A DNA stretch of 64,000 bases from Paracyclopina nana (Eukaryota > Arthropoda > Copepoda > Cyclopoida > Cyclopettidae): NCBI GenBank assembly GCA_019096065.1, contig JAGUCH010000007.1:1820501-1884500 (forward strand), given 5' to 3'. Positions 43,124 through 53,309 of the stretch are shown one piece after another (within the stretch, counting starts at the first letter, position 1; each line of letters starts with the position of its first letter). The notes beneath the pieces were generated by a model. The model was not told the DNA's origin. It ran no database searches and saw only the letters and a list, made by a program, of their open reading frames with translations. Both the position numbers and the translations under genes were made by a program.

Positions 43124-44741
43124 GGTGTGTCGCTGATCCGAGGTTGCGCAGTTTAGCTTTCTGACACAGCAAGCAGGACTTTACGACCTCATCGGCCACT
43201 CTGGCCATGTTTGGGAAGTAGAAGTGTTGAGCTGCCCGATGGATCAGGTTGTCTCGACCCTGGTGTCCCATGGTTTCGTGCACGTGCCTCAGACTAGCCT
43301 CCTCCCATTTGCGAGGTACGATGAGCCGAGTCGAGGGCCGGCCTTGCGGGTCACGCAGCCGGAGAGCTCCATGTCGGTCCAGGCACAGGCTGTTGAATTG
43401 TTCCATGAGTACTCGCCCTCGGGCGGAAGCAGCATCGAGGTGGGCTCTGGAGGGAGCTTGCTGGAGTTTGACCAATTGGCGAAGCGTCACCAGGTCGTCG
43501 TCCTCCTCCTGAGCTTCGGCCCATAACTCCGGTTTGGTGGGAATGAGCTTCAGGCTGGCCACGCGGAAGAAGTCGTCATCAGAGACTTCAGCGCTAATGT
43601 GGTCTCCTGCTTGGTCCAGATGAGGCGCCCGGCTGAGGGAATCGGCATTGCCATGCTTGGTGCCTGCCCGATGGACGACCTCGAAGTCGTAGTTGGAGAT
43701 GGTGTCGAGCCACCTGGCCAACATGCCCGTCGGGGCCTCCATGGAGCGAATCCATAGCAGAGCCCGATGGTCGGTCCGGAGGATGAACCTTCGATGCTGC
43801 AAGTAGTATTTGAATTGCTTGATGAAGATAATAACAGCGACCAGCTCTCCCTGGTTGGCGGAATAATTGCTCTGGGCCGGGGTCAACTTCTTTGCTCCGT
43901 ACAAAATGACTCGCTCCTTGCCTCCCTGCACCTGGGACAAGACCGCCCCTACTGCCCTGTTCTCTTGGGAGAAGTCGGTGTCCAAGATGAACGGGTTTGG
44001 GGACGCGAAGTTGGGATACGCAAGGACCGGGGCCGACACGAGCCGCCTTTTGATTTCCTCGAAAGCATCACGGTATTCCTGCGACGGTTCGAAGGTCTGG
44101 GTATCAGAAGTCCCATCATCCTTGGATAGCCGGGCAGTCAGTGGCGCGGCGATGTGTTGGTATTTCTCGATGAAGGCCCGGTAGTAATTGGCCTTGCCCA
44201 TGAAGATGCGAAGGAGTTTGCGAGTGTTGGGTAGCGGCCACTTGCGAATGAGATCGATGTAAGCTGGCATGACTTCCAGCCCTTTCGGGGTGACAACATG
44301 CCCGAGGTAAGTCACCCTGGTCTGGAAGAGGTGGCACTTGGTGGGCTTGAGCAACAGGCCTGCCCTCTGATGGGCCTGGAGGACGATCTTGAGGTTTTGC
44401 AAGTGCGAATCGAAATCGGGGGAGTGAACCAAGCAGTCGTCCAGGTAGGGCAGGGCCACATTCCACGGCACGCCCTCTAATACCAGGCGGTTCAAGCGGC
44501 TGTACGTCTTAGGGGCGTTCGTGAGCCCGAAAGGCATTTTCAAGAAGGCATACGAGCCATCCCCAGTGGAGAACGTAGTCTTCTCCACATCCTCAGCGCG
44601 AATCGGCACTACGTTGAAGGCTCCCACTGCGTCCAGGGTGGAGAACACGGTGGAGCGGGCTAGCCGGCTCAGGTTGTCCCTCACGTCCCCGATGGGGTGG
44701 GAATCGACCACCGTGATTTTGTTGAGCTCACGATAATCCAC
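43005..44741 (-). pseudogene. Gypsy reverse transcriptase, RNase H and integrase N-terminus
   Basis: Begins in the RT at MDYRELNKITVVDSHP. Visible are TLDAVGAF, MPFGLTNAPKTYSRL, and YLDD (plus-strand about 44431-44448). The RNase H region has ILDTDFSQENRAVGAV, AVIIFIKQFKYYL, LRTDHRALL and HGNADSLSR. The integrase zinc motif H-x4-H...C-x2-C follows. The first part of the RT is in another frame (44728-45642), and the rest of integrase in a third. Confidence 0.88.
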
Positions 44742-45642
44742 GCACCAACGGAGACTGCCGTCCTTCTTGCGCCACGGGAACCAGTGGGGCTGACCACGGG
44801 GATGAGATCGGAGTGATGACCTCTTCTTCCAACCACTTGTGGATCTGCTCCTTCAAGGAGGCCTCCAGGTTGGGGTTGATTGGCCTCCGCCTAATGTTGA
44901 TCGGTCGAGCGCCAGGCTTGAGATCTATCGCGTGCTCCCCCAACTTGGTCTGTCCAGTGCGACCATCGAAGGAGAAGGCGCCAAGGTACGCGGCCAGCAG
45001 GGACGCGGCCGCCCTCAGGCGTTCGGGATGCCGGCGAAGGAGATCATTTTCTTTCAACCCGAATGCTCGAATCGTGAACTCGATCTTCTCCTGCGGGCTG
45101 GCATCAGGGGGCAGCCCCGGCGGTGGCTCCGCGGCCCGGATAGCTTGAAGGTGTGGCGCAGATGCAGCGAGGGCAGCGGCCTCCACGGGCTCGTACTCCC
45201 TCAGCACACCATAAAGAGTGCCCCCCTTTACTTGCAAGGGGTGATCCAGTGGGTTCAGCATTCCCACCAGTAGGTGGCCTCCTGCGGAGGGTCGCACCAC
45301 GGCGTTCAGCCAGGGAGCCAGCTGGGTTTCTTCAGCAAACTGCCCCTCAGCCTCCAGGACTGCGGGCTTTGCATCGCCGTGAGGCCACAGAGCGGCAACG
45401 GCAGCGACGAGAACAGTGGTGCGTGGCGGGACGGTGGCCGGCCGGAGGACACATATTGGGTATTCCCCCGGGGAAGGCTGGCTGGAGGCCGACAGGGCCC
45501 CAACCAGCGGAACACATTGGCCGTGAATTCTCAGGGCACCCCGCGAGTGGAGCTGGTCGATGCGGTGGTGGCTCAAGAAGGGCCCCGAGAGGTTGAAGTC
45601 CATGGACAAATTGCGCACCACTGCCGGGCGGATGGAGAACAC
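44728..45642 (-). pseudogene. Gypsy protease-RT linker and RT N-terminus
   Basis: Frame ends with PISSPWSAPLVPVAQ, the conserved start of a Gypsy RT, and then falls out of frame, the RT continuing in the ORF at 43005-44741. Upstream residues form a connector (RRRPINPNLEASLKEQI is the usual pre-RT helix). Confidence 0.8.
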
Positions 45643-45917
45643 GTGAGGGTGCTCCCGAACTGCACCCGTAGAGGCTGCTTGAGTTCCCCCAACACTTGCA
45701 GCCGATGGCGGGCGTGGGCCGTGCCCACAGCGGTCATGTCCTCCAGGGGTCGCAACCCGTGGGGGAGGACTCCCAGTCGCTTAGCGAAGTCCTCAGAGAT
45801 GCAAGTGCGCCAGCTGTTTCCGCTGTCCACTAAGGCTCGCGTCTTGATGCGGCCGATGTGCACTGGCACTTGGGTTAAAAATTGTTTATGCTGTGTGATG
45901 TGGTCTAATGCGGCCAA
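45573..45917 (-). pseudogene. Gypsy aspartic protease
   Basis: Contains ALVDSGNSWRTCISEDFAKRLG, a retropepsin-like active site (D-S-G) with a flanking LG. It lies between gag and the RT in its own frame. The gag-protease frame change could be programmed; the next one, into 44728-45642, is less likely to be. Confidence 0.7.
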
Positions 45918-45952
45918 GATGAGGGATGCTGGCGTGACCCGGGCGGAGCCCT

Positions 45953-47305
45953 CTACAACCGGGTCGGGTCGTTTCCCGCCGGCGTATTCCCTGAAGCTTC
46001 CGACTCGGCCTCAGGGCCGGCCTCACTGATCTCGTTGACCTTGGGCCGCTTGCTGGCGGACTGCTTGCCGCTGGACTGGTTGGAATCGGAGGACCGCTTC
46101 CGGTCCGAAGGCTGGGTCGATCCCCACTTGCCCGAGGCGGACGAAGAGCGTTGCTGCAGTTGGCTTGCAGCTTTGTGCCACTTGTTGATCTTGGGGTTGT
46201 AGCGGTTGTTGCGCTTGTCCCGCTCGAGGGCGCGGCACTCGGCCCGGCGATGGCCTTTCCTCTCGCAGTAGAAACAAGTGATGTCGGCATCGGCATCCGA
46301 GGAATGCAGGGCGGCTACTCGGCCTTTGCTTTGCCCGATCGTCATCCAGCACTCGGCTTGGCAAGCGGCCTCCAGGGCATCGGCCATGGTGGCGAACTTG
46401 TGCCCGGCGAGGCCCATCACTACGTCTTTGCGGTGCATCTTGGTGACGAAGATGCGGATGAGGTCAGGGTAGGTCTCGACCTCCTTGGCGAGCTCCGGTC
46501 TGGCTCGAACAAAGATGCTCCTCAGGCGGGCATGCCATTGCGGAATAGCCTCATCTGCCTTCTGCTGGGCAGTCTCCAAGGCAATACGGGCCACCTGAGA
46601 GGACGTGGCGGTGACGAAGAACCTCTCGTACGCATCCAGCAGGTGCATGAAGGTGAAGGCTTCGTCACCCAGTCGGAGGTCGACCTCGTTGACCGTCCGG
46701 AGCGCCACCCCGACCATGGCGTGCTTGATCTCCATTTTCTTGGTGGCCTCCGAGGCCGTTGAACCCAAGAAGGTGGCCTCTACATGCAGGCGGAAGGTGA
46801 GCCATTTGTCGGCCTCGGTGTCCTCAAACTTCTCAAGTTTCCGCTTGCGGCCGGCGCGAGCCGCGGCGGCCTCGGCCTCGAGGCGCCGGGCTGCCGCCTC
46901 CACTTGTCGCAACTCGGCCTCCCTCTGTCTGGTCTCGAGGTCGGCGTTCCGTTGGGCTTCGAACCCGCGAAGGAGTTGGAGCATCATGGCTTGCATGTCT
47001 CCTGACGCCCGAGGTGCGTCGTTCGGCCCGGCCAATTGGGGCGGCGGAAGCCCGCCAGCGGCGCCGCCGCTTCCCCCTGTGGGCGTGCCCGATCGTGGGC
47101 GGGTCCCGCCCTGGGCCCCGAGTGGATTGCCTCCTTGGGCCCCGCCAACCCCGAGGGGGTTGCCCCCTTCGGCCCCGCCAACCCCGAAGGGCGCGAGGAC
47201 CTCGACCTCCTCCCGGCGCGAGCCGGCGAGGTGGCCAGGATCGGAGAGATTATCGGGGTCTTCGTCAGCGGAAGATGGGCGTTGCTTTGGTGATCGAAGC
47301 ATCAT
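45953..47305 (-). CDS. Gypsy gag with CCHC zinc knuckle
   Basis: ATG at 47305 (a second at 47302) opens about 450 codons. The N-terminal 110 residues are Gly/Pro-rich repeats; residues 110-170 are an Ala/Glu/Arg-rich coiled coil; the capsid region follows (DKWLTFRLHVEATFLG, QWHARLRSIFVRARPEL), a Gypsy gag signature. One CCHC knuckle, CFYCERKGHRRAEC, lies at about plus-strand 46232-46273. The C-terminus is Ser/Lys-rich. The frame appears intact. Confidence 0.88.
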   Translation of the reverse strand: MMLRSPKQRPSSADEDPDNLSDPGHLAGSRREEVEVLAPFGVGGAEGGNPLGVGGAQGGNPLGAQGGTRPRSGTPTGGSGGAAGGLPPPQLAGPNDAPRASGDMQAMMLQLLRGFEAQRNADLETRQREAELRQVEAAARRLEAEAAAARAGRKRKLEKFEDTEADKWLTFRLHVEATFLGSTASEATKKMEIKHAMVGVALRTVNEVDLRLGDEAFTFMHLLDAYERFFVTATSSQVARIALETAQQKADEAIPQWHARLRSIFVRARPELAKEVETYPDLIRIFVTKMHRKDVVMGLAGHKFATMADALEAACQAECWMTIGQSKGRVAALHSSDADADITCFYCERKGHRRAECRALERDKRNNRYNPKINKWHKAASQLQQRSSSASGKWGSTQPSDRKRSSDSNQSSGKQSASKRPKVNEISEAGPEAESEASGNTPAGNDPTRL

Positions 47306-48821
47306 GATGTCTACTGTGCTATACAAAAGGAGTCAGCTTAAGCGTACAAGCAATTGAAAGTGTTGCGTTTTACCAGCGGTGAAATGGTGCAAAGCGAGAA
47401 GATTGGGGGTGTAATAGTCTTGGGAGCTTCCAAAGAACTGGGCTCGACCCCCCGATCAGCTCTCTTTTTATTGCCACCAGATCCGCGCAACGGCTGCTCT
47501 CACGGCCAGCAGGGGATTTTGGCCCCTCTGATAAATTGTTTTAAAACGACTCTCTCTTTCAAGATTGTTTACAAGATCTGGTTTTACGATCGGTGATTTA
47601 GGCGGCCAATTTTAGCTATCTGGCTATTAGTAGAGCTTCATTAGCAACAGGATGCGAGATTTAGTTTACAACTTCTTGCAGCTGCAAATAGCAGTCAATC
47701 CCCCTGTTACTAGGAGTAACCTTGGGAATTCGGCCATAAAGAGGCCAGCAGCTTGGTCTGTTGGCGACCGTATTTGCGCAACACAATGCTGGTCTTCGAG
47801 TGACCATTTATGGCCATATTTTGTGCCTGACAATATCACATCTCGAAAGTGACCGTGAGCGGATTAGCGATAAGCAGTTGAGCCGACCCATCTACAGGTC
47901 AAGGGATTAACTTCCCTATTAGTACATTGCTCAGTGATCCTTGACCGATCCTCAAGAGCCAAGCCTTTCCCGGCCTTCGCCTGGCGGCCCGCCGCTGGGG
48001 TCCGCCTGACGGCTTCCCGAGGTATACTTCTCGGGGGTAATCATTAGTCGTGGCCTGATTTCTTTTCGACTGCGCGCGCGCGCAGTATTTGGGAGCGTGT
48101 AGTTTAGTTGTTGTTTATTGATCTTAATGCAATCATTAACATGAATCGTTCTAACAAATGCGCGTTTTTCTGCAAAGTAACGCGGCCTCCCTGCCAAGGC
48201 TTCGGTGGTGGCCTTGTTGCGAGGGCGAGGCGGTGATGGCGGCTCAGGTGTCCAGCGGTCTTGCTGCCTGAGGGCCCGTGCTCTCCTGGTGATGCCCGCC
48301 ATTCTCTGTGGCGCAGCCTCAGCCGAGGACAAGCGAGGTGATTCTAGCGACTCAGGTGTCCAGCGATCTTGCTGCCTGAGGGCCCGTGCTCTCCTGGTGA
48401 TGCTCGCCATTCTCTGTGGCGGCCTCAGCCGAGGACAAGCTTGCTCGGCGTACGATAGCCGGCTGACAGCGTATTCACGATTTTCTGCTATAGTGTCGCG
48501 ATGCCTACTGCCACAACACCTCCATGCGATTCGAGCATACGGCCTCAAGGGACGCGCCCGACCTCGGCCTGGGGTGGATGCTGTGCTCTTTGTTATTCTG
48601 GCACGAATGCTTGACTGGCGCAAGGGTGACGACTCGCTGTCGGTGTCACCGGTGACTTGCTTGGACTGTGGTGTTGGCCTGCGGGTGTGGCTCCTTGCCA
48701 CGCCCATTTGGTCCCATTTGGCTGTTTGTTTGCTTAGCCATATTGCTGTCCCTTATTTGCGGGTTTGTTGGGGGCGAAGGTGTCGATAACTCGGGGAGTT
48801 GTCCTCAGCACCGAGCCAACT
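47306..48821 (-). other. Gypsy 5' leader
   Basis: This 1.5-kb stretch between the 5' LTR and gag has no convincing gene. A block of about 108 bp (CTCAGGTGTCCAGCG...GAGGACAAGC) is duplicated in tandem at about 48243-48440. Next to the LTR the minus strand reads TGGCTCGGTGCTGAGG (about 48803-48818), a probable primer binding site three bases from the LTR. Confidence 0.6.
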
Positions 48822-49017
48822 TGTAGGAGGTTCGTATAGACCCCCCGAGGATGACACGCGCGCCCGCGGGTAGCGATAGAAGAACTTGCTACTAGAAACT
48901 AGTCGAGGTGTTTACTCGAGTGCGTCCGTTTATTAACTGCCGTACAATTCATTTCACCGGGACGGGGCGCTCGCAGGCGCCCACAGAACACACCCGTATA
49001 CCCGCGTTCCTGCTACA
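48822..49017 (-). repeat. Gypsy 5' LTR
   Basis: Direct repeat of 36193-36388, followed by the target duplication tatt (49018-49021). Confidence 0.93.
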
Positions 49018-49329
49018 TATTGTACACTGATGGGACCTTTTGGTTTTATTATACACTGATGGGACTCAGTCTGACTTTTCCTATCTTATTATACACTGAT
49101 GGGACATGCAATAAGACCACTCCATAATGAGACATGAATGGCTATGACCACTCCATAGTAAGACCTTTAAAAGCCTCTTTTAACAGCAAGGCCAAAGGCA
49201 CATCAAAAGTTTGACTTTGGCTCATTATCTTCCACGATAAGATAATGAGCCTTTGCCTCATAGTTTGAGTCAAGTTGACCCAAACTATCAAAATTGACTT
49301 GGTCAAGAATTTCATGATTTATAAGAAGT

Positions 49330-50330
49330 AAAGTTAAAGTACCGCGCGATCCGAATTCAAAATAAATCAATAAGTTTCGGCATTTGCGAATTCAAAAAGT
49401 GTAGTAAGTTTGAGTTTGCCTCACATTTTGAGTCAAGTTGACTCAAACTTTTGATTCATTTTGAATTCGCTAGAGAGAAAACCTGCGCATCGCGCGGTAC
49501 TTCTACTTTACTGCTAATAAAACACGAAATTCTTGACCAAGTCAAATTTCAGTCAAAATGTCAATTGCAGTTGATAGTTTGGGTCAACTTGACTCAAAAT
49601 ATGAGGCAAAGTCAAACTTACTACACTTTTTGAATTCGCAAATGCCGAAACTTGCGCATCGCGTTATGCTACTAGGTGACTGCTATGAAAACGCGAAATT
49701 CTTGACCAAGTCAAATTTCAGTCAAAATGTCAGTTGCAGCTGAAAGTTTGAGTCAACTTGACTCAAAATTAATGTGAGGCAAAGTCAAACTTTTGATTCA
49801 TTTTGATTTTGCAAATGCCGAAACTTGCGCATCGCGTTATGCTACTAGGTGACTGCTATGAAAACTCGAAATTCTTGACTGAGTCAAATTTCAGTCAAAA
49901 TGTCAGTTGCAGCTGATAGTTTGAGTCAACTTGACTCAAAATTAATGTGAGGCAAAGTCAAACTTATGACACTTTTTGAATTCGCAAATGCCGAAACTTG
50001 CGCATCGCGTTATGCTACTAGGTGAACAAAATAAATCAATAAGTTTCGGCATTTGCGAATTCAAAAAGTGTAGTAAGTTTGAGTTTGCCTCACATTTTGA
50101 GTCAAGTTGACTCAAACTTTTGATTCATTTTGAATTCGCTAGAGAGAAAACCTGCGCATCGCGCGGTACTTCTACAAAGTCAAACTTTTGATTTCGCAAA
50201 TGCCGAAACTTGCGCTTCGCGTTATGCTACTAGGTGACTGCTATGAAAACGCGAAATTCTTGACTGAGTCAAATTTCAGTCAAAATGTCAGTTGCAGCTG
50301 ATAGTTTGAGTCAACTTGACTCAACAGCGA
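49330..50330. repeat. Right-arm tandem and inverted repeats of the foldback-like element
   Basis: GAAATTCTTGAC(C/T)(A/G)AGTCAAATT recurs at about 49527, 49695, 49868 and 50253, with spacings of about 168-175 bp where adjacent. Units share GAGTCAACTTGACTCAAA (palindromic) and CCGAAACTTGCGCATCGCG. Blocks at 49341-49505 and 50030-50175 are in the opposite orientation, so the arm is itself palindromic. No gene is visible. Confidence 0.8.
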
Positions 50331-50880
50331 ACGCGGCCGAACACAGCGAACACGGCCGAACACAGCGAACACGGCCGAACACAGCGAACACGGCCGAACA
50401 CAGCGAACACGGCCGAACACAGCGAACACGGCCGAACACAGCGAACACGGCCGAACACAGCGAACACGGGCGAACACAGCGAACACCGGCGAACACAGCG
50501 AACACAGCGAACACCACCGAACACAGCGAACACAGTCGAACACAGCCAACACAACCGAACACAGCGAACACGGCCGAACACAGCGAACACCGCCGAACAC
50601 AGCGAACACGGCCGAACACAGCGAACACAGCGAACACGGCCGAACACAGCAAACACGGCCGAACACAGCGAACACGGGCGAACACAGCGAACACCGGCGA
50701 ACACAGCGAACACAGCGAAAACGGCCGAACACAGCGAACACATTCGAACACAGCGAACACGGCCGAACACAGCGAACACGGCCAAACACAGCGAACACGG
50801 CCGAACACAGCGAACACGGTCGAACACAGCGAACACGGCCGAACACAGCGAACACGGCCGAACACAGCGAACATGGGTGA
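50331..50880 (-). repeat. 19-bp minisatellite array, right arm
   Basis: About 550 bp of the 19-mer CGAACACAGCGAACACGGC and variants, the reverse complement of the left-arm array at 33433-34452. Confidence 0.95.
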
Positions 50881-50956
50881 ACTCGGGCATACACAGCGAA
50901 AAAATTCTAAGTTTTGCTTGCATTTGATCCCTGCCTATGCAGTCGCGGCCGCTACT

Positions 50957-51181
50957 CCATTACTGTTGTTGAGAATTTCTGTACTTACTTACTGCAAACC
51001 AACCGAATAATATACATCGTATTAAGTATCTGTCAAAACTTGTGTATTTTGCTATAACTCTCTATATAATCTTTATTGTCACGGTTCAATCCTTGGCTAT
51101 TTGCAGTTGGTCAAGGGGAATAAGGTTTGCATTGTCGTCCTCATGGATTCTCCTCTCTCTTCAGCATATGGAGCTGAAACA
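50957..51181 (+). repeat. TE2 3' LTR, right fragment
   Basis: Identical by eye to 21812-22036 of the 5' LTR. Preceded by the duplicated ctact (50952-50956) and followed by the TE2 target duplication aaagt at 51182-51186. Confidence 0.95.
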
Positions 51182-51523
51182 AAAGTCAAAAACAGAGCTG
51201 CTGAGCCCAAAATGTTCACATTTAACCTGCAGTGTTGTATTGGTTTTTAGTTGGCATTTGGGCTCCTATTTTCTTCTTTTGGAAGGCAATTGTCAGCAAA
51301 CTCAGGAAAGACAATGTTGTTATGCCAATTAGAGGTAGACCAACAGTCATTCAAAGTGAAAAAATATCATTAAAGAAAATCAAAGAAAAAAACTTAAGGA
51401 AAAAACTCACGCAAATAGTATAGTTTCCTCAATTTCATTCCTCACTGGCAACATTTCCCAATTTGGGCCACTCCAAAATTGGGTATTCACATTTGACTGA
51501 ATTTTCCCCTGATGAATCCTCAC
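51182..51523 (-). other. Right half of the host intron occupied by TE2
   Basis: Non-coding in the minus-strand gene model. A plus-strand open stretch at 51232-51423 (hydrophobic then Lys-rich) has no convincing gene context and is not called. Confidence 0.45.
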
Positions 51524-51975
51524 TGAAAATCCAATGATGAAGTACAAGCTGTTGCGCATGCCAATAGGAATTTGGACATGAAATGTTCATCAACCATTGA
51601 AATGACTGAATATTTTGTGGCCAGCAAGCATTTCAAAACGAGGGCTTCGCAGAGGCTCAATCCACTTGCCACATATGCAGTTGAAGCTGTGAGCACACCA
51701 AATTGAGCAATGGGAAATCGCAGTTCAAAATTTCTCTGGCTCGGAGGAAATGTGGAAAAGTACATTGAAGGTGGGAAAGCAGCCAGATTCACAAAAATCA
51801 TCCAGAAGCAAACTTGGGATATGAGCCTATTGGCAATGGTCCGTTTCATGCTGTCCACTCCGAATTTTGCCCAAAACTTTAACAGCTACGTATGTTTTGA
51901 CCAAGCAAAGATTTGGTAAGCTGTATTGGAATACATTTCAACTGGGGGATACTTTGGACAGCTTGCGTTCTCCAT
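51524..51975 (-). CDS. Unrecognised multi-pass membrane protein, exons 1-2
   Basis: Exon 1 is 51943-51975 (ATG 51975, MENASCPKYPP, with a possible N-glycosylation site). Exon 2 is 51524-51885, entered through an acceptor ending cgtag after a 57-nt intron and ending at a GTGAGG donor. Exon 2 has about three hydrophobic segments (CFWMIFVNLAAF, GVLTASTAYVASGL, FMSKFLLACATACTS). The phase fits the exon at 21545-21725, giving a 191-residue protein with about four membrane segments and a final intron of about 29.8 kb containing TE2. Receptor-like or transporter-like identity cannot be told from the sequence. Expression of the intact product through such an intron is uncertain. Confidence 0.5.
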
Positions 51976-53309
51976 TGTGCTAAGAGAGCAACTAACAGTA
52001 AAAGCATCTCTCAGGATTAAATTGTTGGAAAAAAAGAGAGAGGTTGATGATGAGCAAGAGTCCCTTTAAAAAAATTCCATCAATGTATTTTTTTATTTTT
52101 TTATGTATTTTTGAGGCGATCTCATTTTTGGCATCCTTGCTGCCTTGTTCTTTTTCGGCACTTTTATTTTCTTAGCAAATCAGTTCAAAATCCTGAATTT
52201 TGTTATAGTCCTCAAAATTGCTTTGGCAGGCATCATGATTGACTTTATATATAGTATAGCAATAAAAACTTAGAAAAAAAGTAAGATTTCACACCCAAGT
52301 AGTTTTGCTGAAAAAAAGTCTTTTGCGCTACAAGTAGGTAGCAGAATCAAGCACCTTCACAATAGTTTCTATCTTACTTTCTATTCACAGTATGGTGGTA
52401 GCAATCTAGCCTAAATGAAACCGACAAAACCAACATGTGCATATTTTCTGAAGGGTCTTTATTCCATGAGGCTTCTCAAAGGTGCAAATGGCTCAATCAA
52501 TTGCCGGCGCCCATCACTTCATAAGAATTTGAAAAATTAGCTGCTACTGCTTCCACCGCAATTCTTTTAGGGAAAAGATGCTTCAAAGGCCCACCTTAAA
52601 AATCAAAATTGTATAAAAAGTTGTTTCTACGCGACTTTGCTGAAATCATTCGTTCATGAGATAATTGCATCTTCTAGCATTAACCGCATCTCATCACTCT
52701 ATATCCAACCTTTTTCAGGAAAAAGCTGATTACTCTTTGTATTGAAATACTTTGAAGCTAAAATCTAATTGTTATTTAAAAATATTTTATTAGAGTGGTC
52801 ATTTAAACTTCATTTTTCTAAAAAGCTAATTATGGGTATCTTGTAAGTGATGGGCACCTGGAAATTGATTTAACTAATAAAAAAAGTTAAGTGGTTGAAT
52901 TCATCAAGGTTAGAGTGGTCACCACCATACTGTGGATTATATTTTATCAGTTTTGATTACCTCAGTATCTAGCTATCCAATTCATTTCCGTAATTTCAAC
53001 CTCAATATAATTGACCCATTATGCATTAGTACTCCGTAATGGGAGTGCAAACGAGTAGCTTTATTTCATTTTTGATGTCAAGCGCACGAGAGTGAGCATA
53101 TATGGCATAATATGGCGCACAAGTGCAAACGTTTTTGCCAAGAACGTCATGATAAGGATCTTTTTTGTGGAAAAACCACATGCTTCAACTTTAGCTTCGA
53201 ACCCTTCAGCATCCAGCAGCGCAATTCCTTCACAACTCTGACGGCAAGCACAATTCAATCATCACAAATAGAAAGCTATACCAATTTTCACATTTTTCAG
53301 ACATCAGCC
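51976..53309. other. Intergenic region between the membrane gene and copy B
   Basis: AT-rich, about 1.3 kb, with long T/A runs and no supported gene. An open frame reaching the copy B start from 53112 lacks homology to the family and is taken as 5' UTR. Confidence 0.5.

Larger units (their letters stand above)
36193..49017 (-). mobile_element. Gypsy-type LTR retrotransposon with an envelope-like gene, minus orientation
   Basis: Two direct LTRs of 196 bp (TGTAGGAGG...CTGCTACA on the plus strand) lie at 36193-36388 and 48822-49017 and look identical. Duplication tatt flanks at 36189-36192 and 49018-49021. In its own direction: LTR, long leader with a duplicated 108-bp block, gag, protease, RT-RNase H, integrase, envelope-like gene, purine tract, LTR. 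Pol order RT-RH-IN and the motif set are Gypsy/Metaviridae-like. Pol is split over three frames, and the envelope gene is interrupted by the element at 38770-41213. Confidence 0.92.
33355..50951. mobile_element. Foldback-like DNA element with terminal inverted repeats, hosting the Gypsy element
   Basis: The left end CGGCCGCGACTGCATAGGCA continues to TTGCATTTGATCC-type sequence, and the right end is its reverse complement over roughly 45 bases, ending at 50951. The 5-bp sequence ctact is duplicated at 33350-33354 and 50952-50956; the unoccupied site is seen in the TE2 5' LTR. Inside the termini both arms carry an array of the same 19-bp repeat in opposite orientation (left 33433-34452, right 50331-50880), then longer tandem repeats. 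Without the Gypsy insertion the element is about 4.8 kb. I see no transposase. Long inverted arms made of tandem repeats are the hallmark of foldback elements; the superfamily is not assigned. Confidence 0.85.
21743..51181 (+). mobile_element. TE2: BEL/Pao LTR retrotransposon with its 3' LTR split by a nested element
   Basis: The 5' LTR is 21743-22036 (294 bp, TG...CA). The 3' LTR begins at 33286, is interrupted at 33354, and resumes at 50957 (after the duplicated ctact) to end at 51181. The target duplication aaagt flanks the element at 21738-21742 and 51182-51186. Without the insert (33355-50951 plus one ctact copy) TE2 is about 11.8 kb. The two LTR copies look identical by eye. It carries one intact gag-pol ORF and an additional ORF3. 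Confidence 0.95.

Noticed and set aside
46151..47357. Plus-strand open frames of 200-250 codons
   Set aside because: Antisense to the GC-rich Gypsy gag; the gag frame has the coiled coil, capsid and zinc knuckle.
34481..50330. CRISPR-like arrays
   Set aside because: Repeats are contiguous tandem units or long degenerate units without unique spacers, in animal DNA.
33355..50951. Polinton/Maverick interpretation (size near 17.6 kb, terminal inverted repeats)
   Set aside because: The size comes from a nested Gypsy element; no DNA polymerase B, ATPase or capsid gene is present, and the duplication is 5 bp, not 6.
50280..51010. Open frames in the right-arm array
   Set aside because: Same minisatellite in reverse complement; the frames run through the array into the LTR of TE2.
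51232..51423. Plus-strand open frame with a Trp-rich hydrophobic start
   Set aside because: Lies in the presumed intron of a minus-strand gene, lacks a start and has no partner exons that I could find.
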